Assembly (NCBI RefSeq): GCF_013426205.1
Contig: NC_089425.1
Coordinates: 3,100,001-3,164,000 of the forward strand
Length of the DNA: 64,000 nt
Reading direction: 5' to 3'
DNA from: Metarhizium brunneum
Taxonomy: Eukaryota; Ascomycota; Sordariomycetes; Hypocreales; Clavicipitaceae
The translations under genes and the position numbers were made by a program. The notes beneath the pieces are model-generated. The model had not been told where the DNA came from, ran no database searches, and saw only the letters and a list, made by a program, of their open reading frames with translations. This document shows positions 24,353-34,027 of the stretch, in pieces (within the stretch, counting starts at the first letter, position 1; the number at the start of each line of letters is the position of its first letter).

Positions 24353-25282
24353 ATGGAAGGCGAGTCTCTGGACCAAATGACGGCCCGCCACCGGCGAGAG
24401 CTCAAAGACCTCCAAGGCCGAATCACCAGCAAAAAGAAGAATGCCAGCAAGAAGACGCGCAAAGGCGTCAACGACGAATGCTCCGGCATGGAGCGGCAGT
24501 TGAGAGAGAAGCAAGCCGCCGAAGTTGCTTCCCTCGACAGCACACCACGCGACGTCGAGCCCGAACCCGACGCCGCCGACGACGACGACACCACCACCAC
24601 CGCCGACGAAGCCAACGGGCCGGAGCGGGCGGCAGCAGAAGCAGACGACGAGGCAATAGACGCAGCAGTGGACAAGCTGAGAGTGAACGGCGACGCGCCG
24701 CCGGCGGCGGGCAAGAGGCGGAACCGGCAGAAGGAACGCCTCGCGCGGCGGGCAGCCGAGCAGGAGGCCGCGGCGCAGCAGGCGTCGGAGGAGGCGTCGG
24801 GCATGACGGACCACCGGGCCCGGGAGAGCGAGTACATGAGGAGGACGATCGCGGTGCACGGCCTCGTGGAGAAGGACATTGCGCCGGACGGGCACTGCCT
24901 GTTCTCGGCGGTGGCGGACCAGCTGTCGCAGAGCGGGATCCCGACGGGCCGCGAGGACGCGAGCGAGCCCGCGTACAGGACGGTGCGGCGGGCGGCGGCG
25001 GCGTACATGGGCGACAACGGGGACGACTTTGCGCCCTTCCTCGAGGGCGGCGACCTGGGGAGCCATCTCGCGAGGGTGCGCGACACGGCCGAGTGGGGGG
25101 GACAGCTGGAGCTCACGGCGCTGGCGAGGCGGTACGGCGCCGAGATACGGGTCGTGCAGGACGGGAGGACGGAGAGGATCGGGGAGGAGGAGGGCGCGCG
25201 GACGGGCAGGGTGCTGTGGCTGGCGTATTACCGCCACGGGTATGGGCTGGGCGAGCATTACAATTCTCTGAGGAGGAAGTGA
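24353..25282 (+). CDS. OTU-domain cysteine protease (deubiquitinase), Otu2/OTUD6 type
   Basis: Intronless, 309 residues, close to the size of yeast Otu2. OTU proteases cleave ubiquitin chains; the Otu2/OTUD6 branch acts on ribosome-associated ubiquitin in the cytosol. The N-terminal 150 residues are charged and probably helical, with an acidic D/T-rich stretch and a KRRNRQKERLARR basic segment, as in the OTUD6 N-terminal extension. The catalytic domain follows: APDGHCLFSA supplies Asp179 and Cys182, and the C-terminal GYGLGEHYNSL supplies His302, completing the triad. The start at 24353 is the first ATG in frame and gives the expected length. Coding GC is markedly high, with strong C/G-ending codon bias, unlike the upstream PH-domain gene. 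It converges with the methyltransferase gene, with only 229 bp between stop codons. Confidence 0.92.
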   Translation: MEGESLDQMTARHRRELKDLQGRITSKKKNASKKTRKGVNDECSGMERQLREKQAAEVASLDSTPRDVEPEPDAADDDDTTTTADEANGPERAAAEADDEAIDAAVDKLRVNGDAPPAAGKRRNRQKERLARRAAEQEAAAQQASEEASGMTDHRARESEYMRRTIAVHGLVEKDIAPDGHCLFSAVADQLSQSGIPTGREDASEPAYRTVRRAAAAYMGDNGDDFAPFLEGGDLGSHLARVRDTAEWGGQLELTALARRYGAEIRVVQDGRTERIGEEEGARTGRVLWLAYYRHGYGLGEHYNSLRRK

Positions 25283-25511
25283 AGGGAGCCGTGTCGGGCT
25301 GCGTCTCCTTCTTGTCACATCATGGATTCTGGGCCAGAGCATGTTTGGGTTTGTTTTTTTAGGGGGGATACGACTCTCTGTTTGCTATAGCGATGTTTTT
25401 TTGCATATCTGAAAAATTCTATGGGCATGTACCCGTCCCATGCGGTTGTGCCATTGTTTTCTCCCAAGTCTATTCGTTTTTACGTCTCGTCGAACTTTTG
25501 TGCCGCCGGGT

Positions 25512-26435
25512 TCACCGGCTCCAAACAGATATGAAGTCCGACACTGTCCCGTCCTTGTTGGTACCCGCGGGATGTGTCTTGGCCGGCCTGATGAGGCCGG
25601 ACCGATGCAGGGCGTTGGCGTCGGGCTTGGCGGCGGTTGTTTCCACGAGGCTCCCGTCGGCATTGTATGATATTTCCTCCCCGGGAGCACCCAGCAGCGC
25701 CTCGTACATCTCCGGCCGGACACCCCAAGGAGGGCCCCTTTCGGAGAGGGGCTTCCCGGACGGGAACTCGAGGCAGACGAGGCGGCCGGAGGGGCGGAGG
25801 AGCTGGGTCATGCGTTTGGCCCATTTGGGGCGTGCCTCGGGGGGCAGGGCACACAGGAACTGTTTGTCATATTCGCTGGTTAGTCGCTGCGGGAGAAAAG
25901 GAAAAAGGGGTTGGGTTGGGTTGGAAGCAGGCTGGGCCCGTACCGTATAGTCGTATATCAAGTCGAATGTGCCAGACCCGTTGGTCCCGAAGCCATCTAG
26001 CACGCTTTCTGAGAAGAAATCGCCCGAAACCCATTTGATGTCGCCCTTTTCCACGCCCTGCTGGGGTTCATAGCGCCCCGTCCCTTCGGTTTTCTGCCTG
26101 TTCTCCTCGGCCATGCGCAGAGCGTCGGGGCTGACGTCCAATCCTACGACGTCGTATCCGAATTTGCTGAGCAGCAGGACGTCGTGGCCGCGCCCGCAGC
26201 CCGGCACGAGGGCCGTTTGGCGGACCAGGTTCCCCTGCAGGACCTGGTGATGGGCTCGAGGGACGAGGTCGTCCCGTGTGAGGAGCAGCTCCTCCAGGGC
26301 GTCGGAGGGGCCGTCCCGGTCCCACGGGTGGAAGCCGTCCTTGTACATGAGGGACCACTGGTCGCCGTGGGCTGAGAAGGCGAGGTTTTGGAAGCTTTGG
26401 CTGAGGCGGCCGGGGGGGTCGGCGGTGGTGGCCAT
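25512..26435 (-). CDS. TPMT-family SAM-dependent methyltransferase (thiol methyltransferase-like)
   Basis: Two exons, 26435-25944 and 25859-25512 (84 bp intron), give 279 residues, typical of fungal thiopurine/thiol methyltransferase-like proteins, which move methyl groups from SAM to thiols or halides. The SAM-binding motif is LVPGCGRGHD (about residues 76-85), followed by the acidic GLDVSPDAL. The splice restores the conserved junction IYDYT|FLCALPPEARPKW. The intron is a multiple of three and stop-free, so the unspliced frame reads straight through; the family consensus argues for removal. The ATG at 26435 is preferred because conserved sequence starts soon after it, although the frame stays open to 26597. 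The gene is divergent from the SDR gene, with a MITE-like element in the shared upstream region. The true substrate is unknown. Confidence 0.88.
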   Translation of the reverse strand: MATTADPPGRLSQSFQNLAFSAHGDQWSLMYKDGFHPWDRDGPSDALEELLLTRDDLVPRAHHQVLQGNLVRQTALVPGCGRGHDVLLLSKFGYDVVGLDVSPDALRMAEENRQKTEGTGRYEPQQGVEKGDIKWVSGDFFSESVLDGFGTNGSGTFDLIYDYTVRAQPASNPTQPLFPFLPQRLTSEYDKQFLCALPPEARPKWAKRMTQLLRPSGRLVCLEFPSGKPLSERGPPWGVRPEMYEALLGAPGEEISYNADGSLVETTAAKPDANALHRSGLIRPAKTHPAGTNKDGTVSDFISVWSR

Positions 26436-26697
26436 GATTGCGGCGGGTGACTGAGTGAAGCGATTGTTGATTGACGGGGCAGAGCCGCCGTAGGGGACAG
26501 GAATCAAAAGGGAAAAGGAGACAAGAGAGAAGGGAAGAAAACAGGGAAGATGGGAGGCTCGCGACGTTTCGGGTGGATGGAGGGTGGGATGGCGCAAGCC
26601 GGGCTGGGGGAGGCGCAGTGGATCTTGGAACGGCCGTGTTGGAATCGGGAGCTTGGTGATTTTCTGCCGAAATCTGCAGACTGGAAGGCAAAAAAGC

Positions 26698-26719
26698 CTT
26701 GGTCTTGGTCTTGGTCTTG
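26698..26719. repeat. CTTGGT tandem repeat
   Basis: Three and two-thirds copies of the hexamer CTTGGT, in the upstream leader region of the methyltransferase gene. Confidence 0.85.
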
Positions 26720-26939
26720 CGATTCAGCCGGGACCTGGCGCGGGGGTGGAGTGATTTCAGCAGCATGGGGCCATGCCATCATCCCACGCCTAGGGTTGTG
26801 TGATTCGTGATTCGGCTTCCAGATGATGCGTGGCACGGGAGGCGGTCGTTTGCAGGAGACGGGAGAGCGTGATTCAACGTGGACATGCTGTTTGTGTTGT
26901 CGTGCGGGCCGTTTGACGTCGCGCAGACAAAGCAGCATC

Positions 26940-27167
26940 CCTTTGAATGTGCGCAGGTCTAATTTTTGTAACGGACCAGGGTTCTAGCTAATAGTAATTA
27001 CTTATCTAAAAGAAATATATACTTAAAAATTATAATTTTTAAAGATATTAAAGTATATAAAATTATATTAGTTATTATTACTAATAAAAAAGTATTTTTA
27101 AGTATCCTTAAGTATTATAATAAAAAGTAGGTTAAATACATTAATTAGACCTGCGCACATTCAAAGG
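26940..27167. mobile_element. AT-rich MITE-like element with 25 bp terminal inverted repeats
   Basis: The outer 25 bases at 26940-26964 are an exact reverse complement of 27143-27167; both begin CCTTTGAATGTGCGCAGG. The roughly 180 bp between them is extremely AT-rich, has no coding capacity, and holds smaller palindromes such as AAAAATTATAATTTTT. Size, termini and lack of coding match a non-autonomous miniature inverted-repeat element. The flanks read CATC on the left and CATT on the right, at best a 4 bp target duplication with one mismatch, so the superfamily is not assignable. The AT-rich core could reflect repeat-induced point mutation, yet the termini keep their CpG sites. No second copy occurs in the window. 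A palindromic regulatory or replication element is the alternative. Confidence 0.75.
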
Positions 27168-27912
27168 CATTGGACAGCCAAAGGCGGCGTTGATCCATGG
27201 ATGGAAGGCGGACGAGCCGGTGAGGCAGACGCCCAACCAAAAAAAAAAAAAGAAAAAGAAAAAAACCAAGAATTAAAATAAAGATAAAAAGTAAGAGCAA
27301 AAATAAAAATACACAAAATAAAAGAAGCCTCGCGTCTATCTACACTCTGCCGCGCGCACGAGCAGTTCATGCAACCTGCATGTCGTGTCTCGCGAGTACG
27401 ACGGCGGCTGCGGGCAGTTCCAGATTGCACATGTGCCCACGTGCAGCCCTACGACGGCTGGCAGTGAGACACTGTTGAATCTCGATGGTGGTTCAGTGCT
27501 TGTTCTCCGGCTGCTTATTAAGAGCGTGCTTTCCATTGTTCACGACCTTGACCCCTTGAGCTTCTGTTTGCGGTTATTCGTGGCAGCCCTTGTCATGCCC
27601 GCACACATCGACCGCGGAACAGGACGCTGAAAATAACTGCTGCCTCTTTTCTCTCTCTCTTTTTTCTTTCGTGAGACGTGATATCGTCTTGCCCGTGTGC
27701 AACAGCAGCCGCCCACGGCCCGTTCACGTCATCCCTCCCTCCCATTGTCACCCGCCCCACCCCCGCCTCCTCCGCCTTCCCCCCTGCACCACTGTGCCTC
27801 GGCATCTCGACACCTTTTATTTCGGGCTTCCACCACCTCTCCAGACAGCATCCAACATGACCAATTCACCAATTCGCCCTCCGCCCTGAACAACCCCCCC
27901 CTAACCGCCATC

Positions 27913-28910
27913 ATGGATATCAACACTCTCTTCGGAGTCCAGGTACGTCCCACACAACCCCCCCCAAAAGACCCGCACCACTCACCCATTTCCCCCAACC
28001 AGGGCAAAGTCGTCCTCATCACCGGCGGTGCGTGACTCCCTCCCGCTCGCAAAACCAACCTCCCCCCTAACCAAGCCTCCCCCCCCTCAGGCGCCAAGGG
28101 CATCGGCCGCATGATAGCAACGGGCTTCGTCACCAACGGCGCCAAAGTCTACATCACGGGCCGCGACGCGCCCGCCTGCCACGCCGCCGTCGCCGACCTC
28201 GCGCCGCTCGCGCGCCTCTCGGGCTCGATCCACGCGCTGCCCGCCAACCTCCAGAACCTCGATGAGTGCCAGGCGCTCGCGGCCTCGCTGGCCCGCCTCG
28301 AGCCCGGCGGCCTGCACGTCCTCGTCAACAACGCCGGGGCCACCTGGGGCGCCGACATCGACTCGCACCCGGACGCGGCGTGGACCAAGCTCCTCACGCT
28401 CAACCTGCAGCGCGCCTTCACCCTGACGCAGCTGTGCCTGCCGCTGCTCGAGAGGGCCGGCAGCCAGGACGACCCCGCGCGCGTCATCCACGTCGGCAGC
28501 ATCGACGGCGTGCGCGTGCCCTCGCTCGCCAACTACGCCTACTCGGCGAGCAAGGCCGGCCTGCACCACCTGTCGAGGCACCTCGCGCGGGACCTGGGCT
28601 TCCGCAACGTCACGAGCAACGTGCTGGCCTGCGGGCCCTTCCGGACAAAGATGATGAAGGCGACGCTGGACGCGGCCGAGGACGTGCTCAAGGAGAATAT
28701 CCCGTTGCGGAGGATCGGCCGGGACGAGGACGTTGCTGGCTCGGCTGTCTTTTTGGCGAGCAAGGCCGGGTGAGTTGCTGTGTTTTTATTTATTTATTTT
28801 ATTTAGGTCTTGCTTCTTTCCTTGTTTCTGGACTAACATGCCGTAGGGCCTATCTGAATGGCGCGCTGATTAGAGTAGATGGAGGGGCGTCGTTGGTGGC
28901 CAAGATTTAG
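27913..28910 (+). CDS. Short-chain dehydrogenase/reductase, RhlG-like
   Basis: Four exons, 27913-27942, 28003-28027, 28091-28769 and 28847-28910, give 265 residues, a classical SDR length. These enzymes are NAD(P)H-dependent oxidoreductases; related fungal proteins are often annotated as rhamnolipid-type 3-oxoacyl-ACP reductases, though the real substrate is unknown. Motifs: cofactor loop TGGAKGIG (residues 17-24, built across the second intron), NNAG at 98-101, catalytic Ser155 in HVGSIDG, and the YxxxK pair Tyr169/Lys173 in YAYSASKAG. The last exon supplies AYLNGALIRVDGG, the conserved SDR C-terminal segment. The first two coding exons are only 30 and 25 bases, and phases agree throughout. 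A GACTAAC branch-like sequence precedes the last acceptor. It is divergent from the methyltransferase gene and may share regulation with it. Confidence 0.92.
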
Positions 28911-29467
28911 AAAGAGAAAAGGGACATTCACATCAAGCCGCAGGGTTTTTTTTCCTGCTGAGAATGTACTTGTATACATTACGCGGTGGGCGGTGTTTTG
29001 GCAATATACTGAAAGTGAGGTACAACCTCGAGTTTTACCCCGCTTCGTCTCTTATTATATGCATCTACTGCTCCTCCTCCTCCAAGGGGTATCGTTCCTG
29101 TTGAAGACGGACAAGACGAAACTTGCTTGGCCGCCAAAGAAGCTCCCGCCGTGGCAAAGCAAACCTGGCCGCAGAACAGACTCCTCCCTAGATATAATGC
29201 CCTGTTGCGCCGACTATAAAAGGCCAAAAAAAGGAAAATAAAAAAACAGACAAACATAATGACTCCTCCGCTGATGTATCAAGTCTATCGGATGGATCCG
29301 TGACGTGTTAAAAAAAATAAGAGTGAACTAGTGGTGCGATAAAATAGCACCGGTTGGCGGTCTCGTTGAACAAGATTCATGGTCCCACGGTGTCGTATGC
29401 ACGCCGGTTATTTAGGGGGAAAAAAAGAGATGGATGCTTGGCTTCAAAACGTAATAGATGCCAATGC
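28911..29467. other. Convergent intergenic region
   Basis: 557 bp between the SDR stop codon and the stop of the small minus-strand gene. It should hold both 3' UTRs. Nothing else is recognised. Confidence 0.6.
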
Positions 29468-29698
29468 TCAAAGACCACAGTCTTCAAAGTCGCGGGTCAG
29501 GCAAGCAAGTTGCGCTCGCTTGGCGGCTTCGGCAACAAGGTTGACATCCCTAAGAAAAGTCTCGGTCGAGGGCGCTTTGATTTGGACCGGCGCGAGCATG
29601 GGGACAGACTGCGACGACTGCGCGTTCGTCGGGGACTGCTGCGTCGACGACGAGGCCGAGGAGCCAGCGAGGCTGGGAGACGAGATCGGGGCGTTCAT
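29468..29698 (-). CDS. Small hypothetical protein (76 residues)
   Basis: A minus-strand frame from ATG at 29698 to TGA at 29468. The first half is Ser/Gln/Pro-rich and probably disordered; the second half is a likely amphipathic helix, FLRDVNLVAEAAKRAQLACL. Codons are strongly C/G-ending, and the ATG is preceded by the purine-containing context CCGAG. I believe such short proteins with an ETFLRD..LVAEAAKRAQ helix are conserved in Sordariomycetes, but cannot name the family or a function. The frame remains open upstream to 29902, which gives an alternative, less coding-like N-terminus. Confidence 0.6.
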   Translation of the reverse strand: MNAPISSPSLAGSSASSSTQQSPTNAQSSQSVPMLAPVQIKAPSTETFLRDVNLVAEAAKRAQLACLTRDFEDCGL

Positions 29699-32297
29699 CT
29701 CGGCGGTGGGAAAAAGACAAGAAAACAAGGCGAGGTGCGTTGTGTGATGTTCACGTCTTGGACAACGACTGACCGACGGTCGGTGTAAATGGCAACAGGA
29801 AGAAATGACAAAGATCGGCTCGCGCGCCCAGCGGACAGCGGACAGCGGACAGCGGGGGGAGATGACTGTCGAAAGATGTCTGGTTGCTTCAATGCTTGGC
29901 AAGGGGGCCGACTTTTTGCCAAAAGTCGTTGTGGCCTATTTTTTTTCCGTCGGCGGAGGAAGACGTGAGATTGGGGGATCCAGATGCGGAAGGAGCCACG
30001 GGCTCAGTCAATAGCCGAATTGGTTCTCGAGACGGGCGCGGGGTTGACAAGACGTGTCTTAGACGTTTGCGGGGTGGTCGGGACGAGCACAAAGGGCAGC
30101 GCGAGACCAACAAAGGAAAAAGAAAAAAATAGAGGTGTGACGAAGAGGAGGAGGAGGAGAGAAGGGCAAAGGGAAAAGAAGAAAAACAGAACGAAGCCAA
30201 CGTACGAGTGAGTACAAGTGAGCAGCCCCGTTTGTCCGTGTAGCCGTCGCTGCGATGCCAGGCCAGGGCTTTTGTCTCCGCGATAGCGCCGGATCCCGTG
30301 AGCGATTAGGAAAGCCTCGGCCTGGGAAGAGCTGCAAAAGGTGGGTATTCGGGAGACGAAATAGACTACTAGTGGCTCCCCCCCGGGCGGTCGTCAGAAA
30401 TTGCTATTTAGACTTGGGCTCCCCCGCCTGGGAGCGAGTCAATGACCGATGGAAGGGCCGCGAGGGAACAAGACGTCAGAGGCTGGAATTGCGGGGACAA
30501 GCTGCTGCTGAATGAATCGTTTTGCTACAGTCAGGCTGCCTCAGTCGCTGGTGATGTTTTCGCGCATCTCCACAGGACGCAAGAGCAAACTCCCCCGGGG
30601 ATACACGAGGAAACAATTGGTCCAAGAACACCTGGAGGCCCGGTGGCTGAACGTCAAGCAGCGGCAAAGGCATCACGTTAATAAATGAAGCGGACGGCCG
30701 CCAACTCTTGCTGCTCGCTGCTCGCTGCGTTTGGCCGCCATCGACTTTGTTCTCTCGACAGCAGGCAGCACGGTGGAGACAATGCGCCTAACCCGCCATG
30801 CGAGGTGGAGACGCACAAAGACCATCGGTCTGCGCTGGTGTGACGGGCCGAAATGGCGATGCTAAAGCTGATGTCGATGCTGCCGAGTGGTGATTCGTGT
30901 CGATCCACGTCCCTCCGGTCGTGCCACCTGCGACTGAACCATCTCGACAATCTCGACCGCCAGCCAAACCAGTGACCCCTTCGTTTCAACTAGTCATGAC
31001 GCACACCGAACCCTACCTATATTCATTACCATGCATCGCGGCATATACTCCGTACCGTCCTGGGCTGTTATGTAACAAATGTTGCATCCCAACCGCCTCG
31101 CAGGTCATGAAAATGAAAATCCCCAACCTTGTGGGGAATCCAACGCTCGGTTGTTGTTTTCCCTGCACTTCATTGAAATAATGGCATTGTGACGCGGGCG
31201 ACTGATTCTGCATTTTCCGCATCCCTCTCATTATCAGAGCTGGATACCGCACCCTCCCTTCACCGCATAGTGTTCCTGCCACCTAGCATTTCGGATCTGA
31301 CCGATGGCGTCTCCAAAGTTTCACTTAATTGGACGCGGAGGGCGGGGAGGGCGCCTGTGCCAGATGAGCCAGCGCCTTCTTTGCAAGTGGCTACAGCAGC
31401 AGCGACATACTACAATACAGAGCGGGTGGCCCAGCCATTGGTGATGCCTTCGATGTTGACCGGCCGGGGGAAGAAATGCAGACGCGTGCCGTGTACTGTC
31501 CCACGCGGGTAGCAAGGGTCGCAGTGCCCGTGGCGTCGCATATGCAGGAACTTCCGTAGCAAGTCGTCACCGTATGTTTGGAACATGGCGTTTGGCACCG
31601 TGGATTAGTTCTGTGCCTGTTGTTACACTTTTGGGGAAGTCCATGAGGTGACGGGAGATGCAAGTATATGCATCGACAGTCGTCTGAACAGCAGCTCTCA
31701 GCTACCAAGGCGGTCATAAGCCAATAGTAACAGCAACATGTATGTACGATACTGTGAAGACGAGGTCGCTCAACTCATCACTGCCAGCCATCCTGACCGG
31801 CATTATTCATGCTAACGACTGATCCACCGGAAGAAGTCGGAACTCTGCCATTCCTGAGCAAAGTCCATCTCTGCTTTGTGGGTCAGCGATGGATTGCCCC
31901 CGTGGCCTCGGATGGCCCCCTGATGCTTCATGTTGGTCTGATCGTGACTCGGTCGCCATCGGGAAGGCGACGACATTAATTGGGCTAGGGAGATCGTCAA
32001 GTTGGCCGTCGGCCCAAGTTTGAATCCGACGACATGACTCATTGCTGGTTGGGTGACGGATCGAATAGGACAGCTTGAGGCTCGACAGTCTAGGACCAAG
32101 GCCGCCAACTTGTTGCATAGGCGGTAGGGGATACAAACTGAATTCCATTTCGCATTTCTAGATTATGTATACAAGCTCGAGGATATCCTCCAAAAACTTA
32201 AAACCACGACACGCGTGCTTTCGCATAGCCTCAAATAACTCCCCATTCTGCCTAGTTTTAACTCCGCAACACATAGTGTATTGTGCCAAATTGCCTC
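29699..32297. other. Intergenic region, no gene recognised
   Basis: 2.6 kb containing a period-7 tandem repeat at 29831-29856, purine-rich AAG/GAG stretches around 30110-30190, and a TACTCCGTAC motif at 31046-31055. Open frames are short and look random on both strands. The right end should include the 3' UTR of the GH72 gene. Confidence 0.55.
29831..29856. repeat. Period-7 tandem repeat (AGCGGAC unit)
   Basis: Slightly more than three and a half copies of AGCGGAC, upstream of the small hypothetical gene and probably in its promoter or leader. Confidence 0.8.
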
Positions 32298-34027
32298 CTA
32301 CCAGGCAACCATGCCGACGACAAACAGAGCAGCAGCCAGGTAGAGCCCAACAGCAGAATTTCCAACTCTGGTCAGGGGCGCTCCCATCACGGCAAAGCTG
32401 TCACTGCCGCTCCCACCTGAAGAGGTAGAGTTTCCGCCGTTCGAAGGGGCCAACTTGGCACAATTAGACTGAGTACCACTTGCGCTCTGGGTTGTGGCCT
32501 GACCCTTGAAGTCGCATGACGAAGCCGCATTCTTGTTCTTCTTGTAGTACGCGTCCAGCACGAAGGCAAGTTTCTGCTTGCTGGAGCACATGCTGTAGGT
32601 GCCGTATTTACCTGTAGTAAAGTTTCCATCAATGCTGGCACAGAGTGAGCGGTCGCTGCCACAGATGTAACCAAAGATATCGCCAAAGTCATCAGTCTTG
32701 AGGCTGCTTGCAGGAACACAAGAAGCCGCCTTGAACATGCAGTCACAGGCGGAGTCGTTCGGGGTAGGGGGCAGGGTCGCGCTGGCTTGCCAGGATGAGT
32801 TGACAGCAGGACAGTCCATGACCTTGGCCGTCGGGTTGTACGAATCCATTGTGACGCCCTTGGGGTCGACGGCGCTGATTTTACTCTGGAGAGCGGCAAA
32901 GTCCTTCCTCTTGGAGATAGAGCCGTCACTGCTGACCTCGACCAGACCTAGATAGGGTTCATATTAGTTGTTTATGTTTTATTATATACGGGTACAGACA
33001 CACGCTGCATCGCTGAACAAAGTGACTTACCATAGTCATTCGTCTCCTGGAAATACTCATAAACAATACCTCCACTAACAGCGTCGGTCATGTTCTTCAA
33101 ATACAAAGCAGTCGTCTCGTCCCAGGTACGGCCATCACCACCGTTTGGCAAGTTACAGCCATATTCAGCAAAGAACATAGGGACAGAGTAATTTTTGAAA
33201 AACTCAATGAGCCGGTTGTACCCGGACGCTTCGAAGTTGCTGGAGCCACACCACGAGTAAATGTTATATCCGAAGAAATCAATCGAATCTTCCGAGGGAC
33301 CACAGTTAAAATAGCTCGCAATCTGATCGCGGATGGGCTTATCGTCGTTGGCAGCGTAACCCACACCCATCCAACGGTACTTCTTAGACTTGATATAAGC
33401 CTTGGTGTCACGGGCAGCAGCCTTGACATATGCGGAAGCGCCGGTGTTGTTGTTTGCATTGCTGACCTCGTTGCCAGCAAAGAAACCAATCGTGTTGGAA
33501 TACTTGGCCATCTCGTCAACAACTTGCTGATAGCGTGCGAAGAGTGCGGTGTCCCATGCGGGATTATCGCGATTAATGGAAAGACTTGGTTCGCCCAAAT
33601 CTGCGACGACATAGATGCCGTTATCATTGAGGAGCTTCATGCAAGTTGAATGATCCTTGGTAGGGTCAATTGCGTAAACTCGGATGACATTGGTTTTGAG
33701 CGCAGCAAGATTAGGGACATCGGCTTGGCAGCGCTTGGTGTCAGCCAGAGGATCAATGAAGCTCGAATTTGTAGGTGTCGAGCCGGCTGCGCCGGTCTGC
33801 TGCTGATACGCAATACCCTTGAAGAAGAATTGAGTTCCGTTAGGAAAGAAGAATTTGGAGCCCTATATTATTGGAAGCAAGGAGCATCCTGTTAGTCAAT
33901 CATAGCCAAAGACCTCACATTTGGAACAAGCTGCTCGCCCTACCTTCATTTGGATGGATGGCAGGTCGGCGCCAAGTGCACCACCTGCCAGGGCCAAAAG
34001 CGATAATGAGAGACTGGAAGCAATCAT
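32298..34027 (-). CDS. GPI-anchored 1,3-beta-glucanosyltransferase, GH72 with CBM43
   Basis: Three exons, 34027-33944, 33862-33031 and 32947-32298, encode 521 residues. Gel/Gas/Phr enzymes cut 1,3-beta-glucan and rejoin the chains, elongating cell-wall glucan outside the plasma membrane. A signal peptide (about residues 1-20, cleavage near ALGA-D) is followed by the GH72 domain with acid/base Glu160 in AGNEVSN and nucleophile Glu261 in FFAEYGC, spacing as in yeast Gas1. A cysteine-rich X8/CBM43 module spans about 351-450 with the expected cysteines. A Ser/Gly-rich linker and a hydrophobic C-terminus (VGLYLAAALFVVGMVAW) give the GPI-attachment signal. Having CBM43 places it in the GH72+ subgroup (Gel3/4/5- or Gas1/2-like). 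Both introns have clean GTAAGT or GTAGGG donors and TAG acceptors, and all phases close. Confidence 0.95.

Larger units (their letters stand above)
26436..27912. other. Shared upstream region of the methyltransferase and SDR genes
   Basis: About 1.5 kb between divergent start codons. It contains a CTTGGT hexamer repeat, a 228 bp AT-rich element bounded by 25 bp inverted repeats, purine-rich sequence at 27240-27330, and a CT-rich leader before the SDR start codon. Both promoters must lie here. No further gene is supported. Confidence 0.7.

Noticed and set aside
24224..25362. Long open frames antisense to or shifted within the OTU gene
   Set aside because: They are shadows caused by the high GC content of the real coding frame.
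26436..26597. N-terminal extension of the methyltransferase
   Set aside because: The frame is open upstream with an ATG at 26597, but the extra 54 residues look like translated leader and are not expected for the family.
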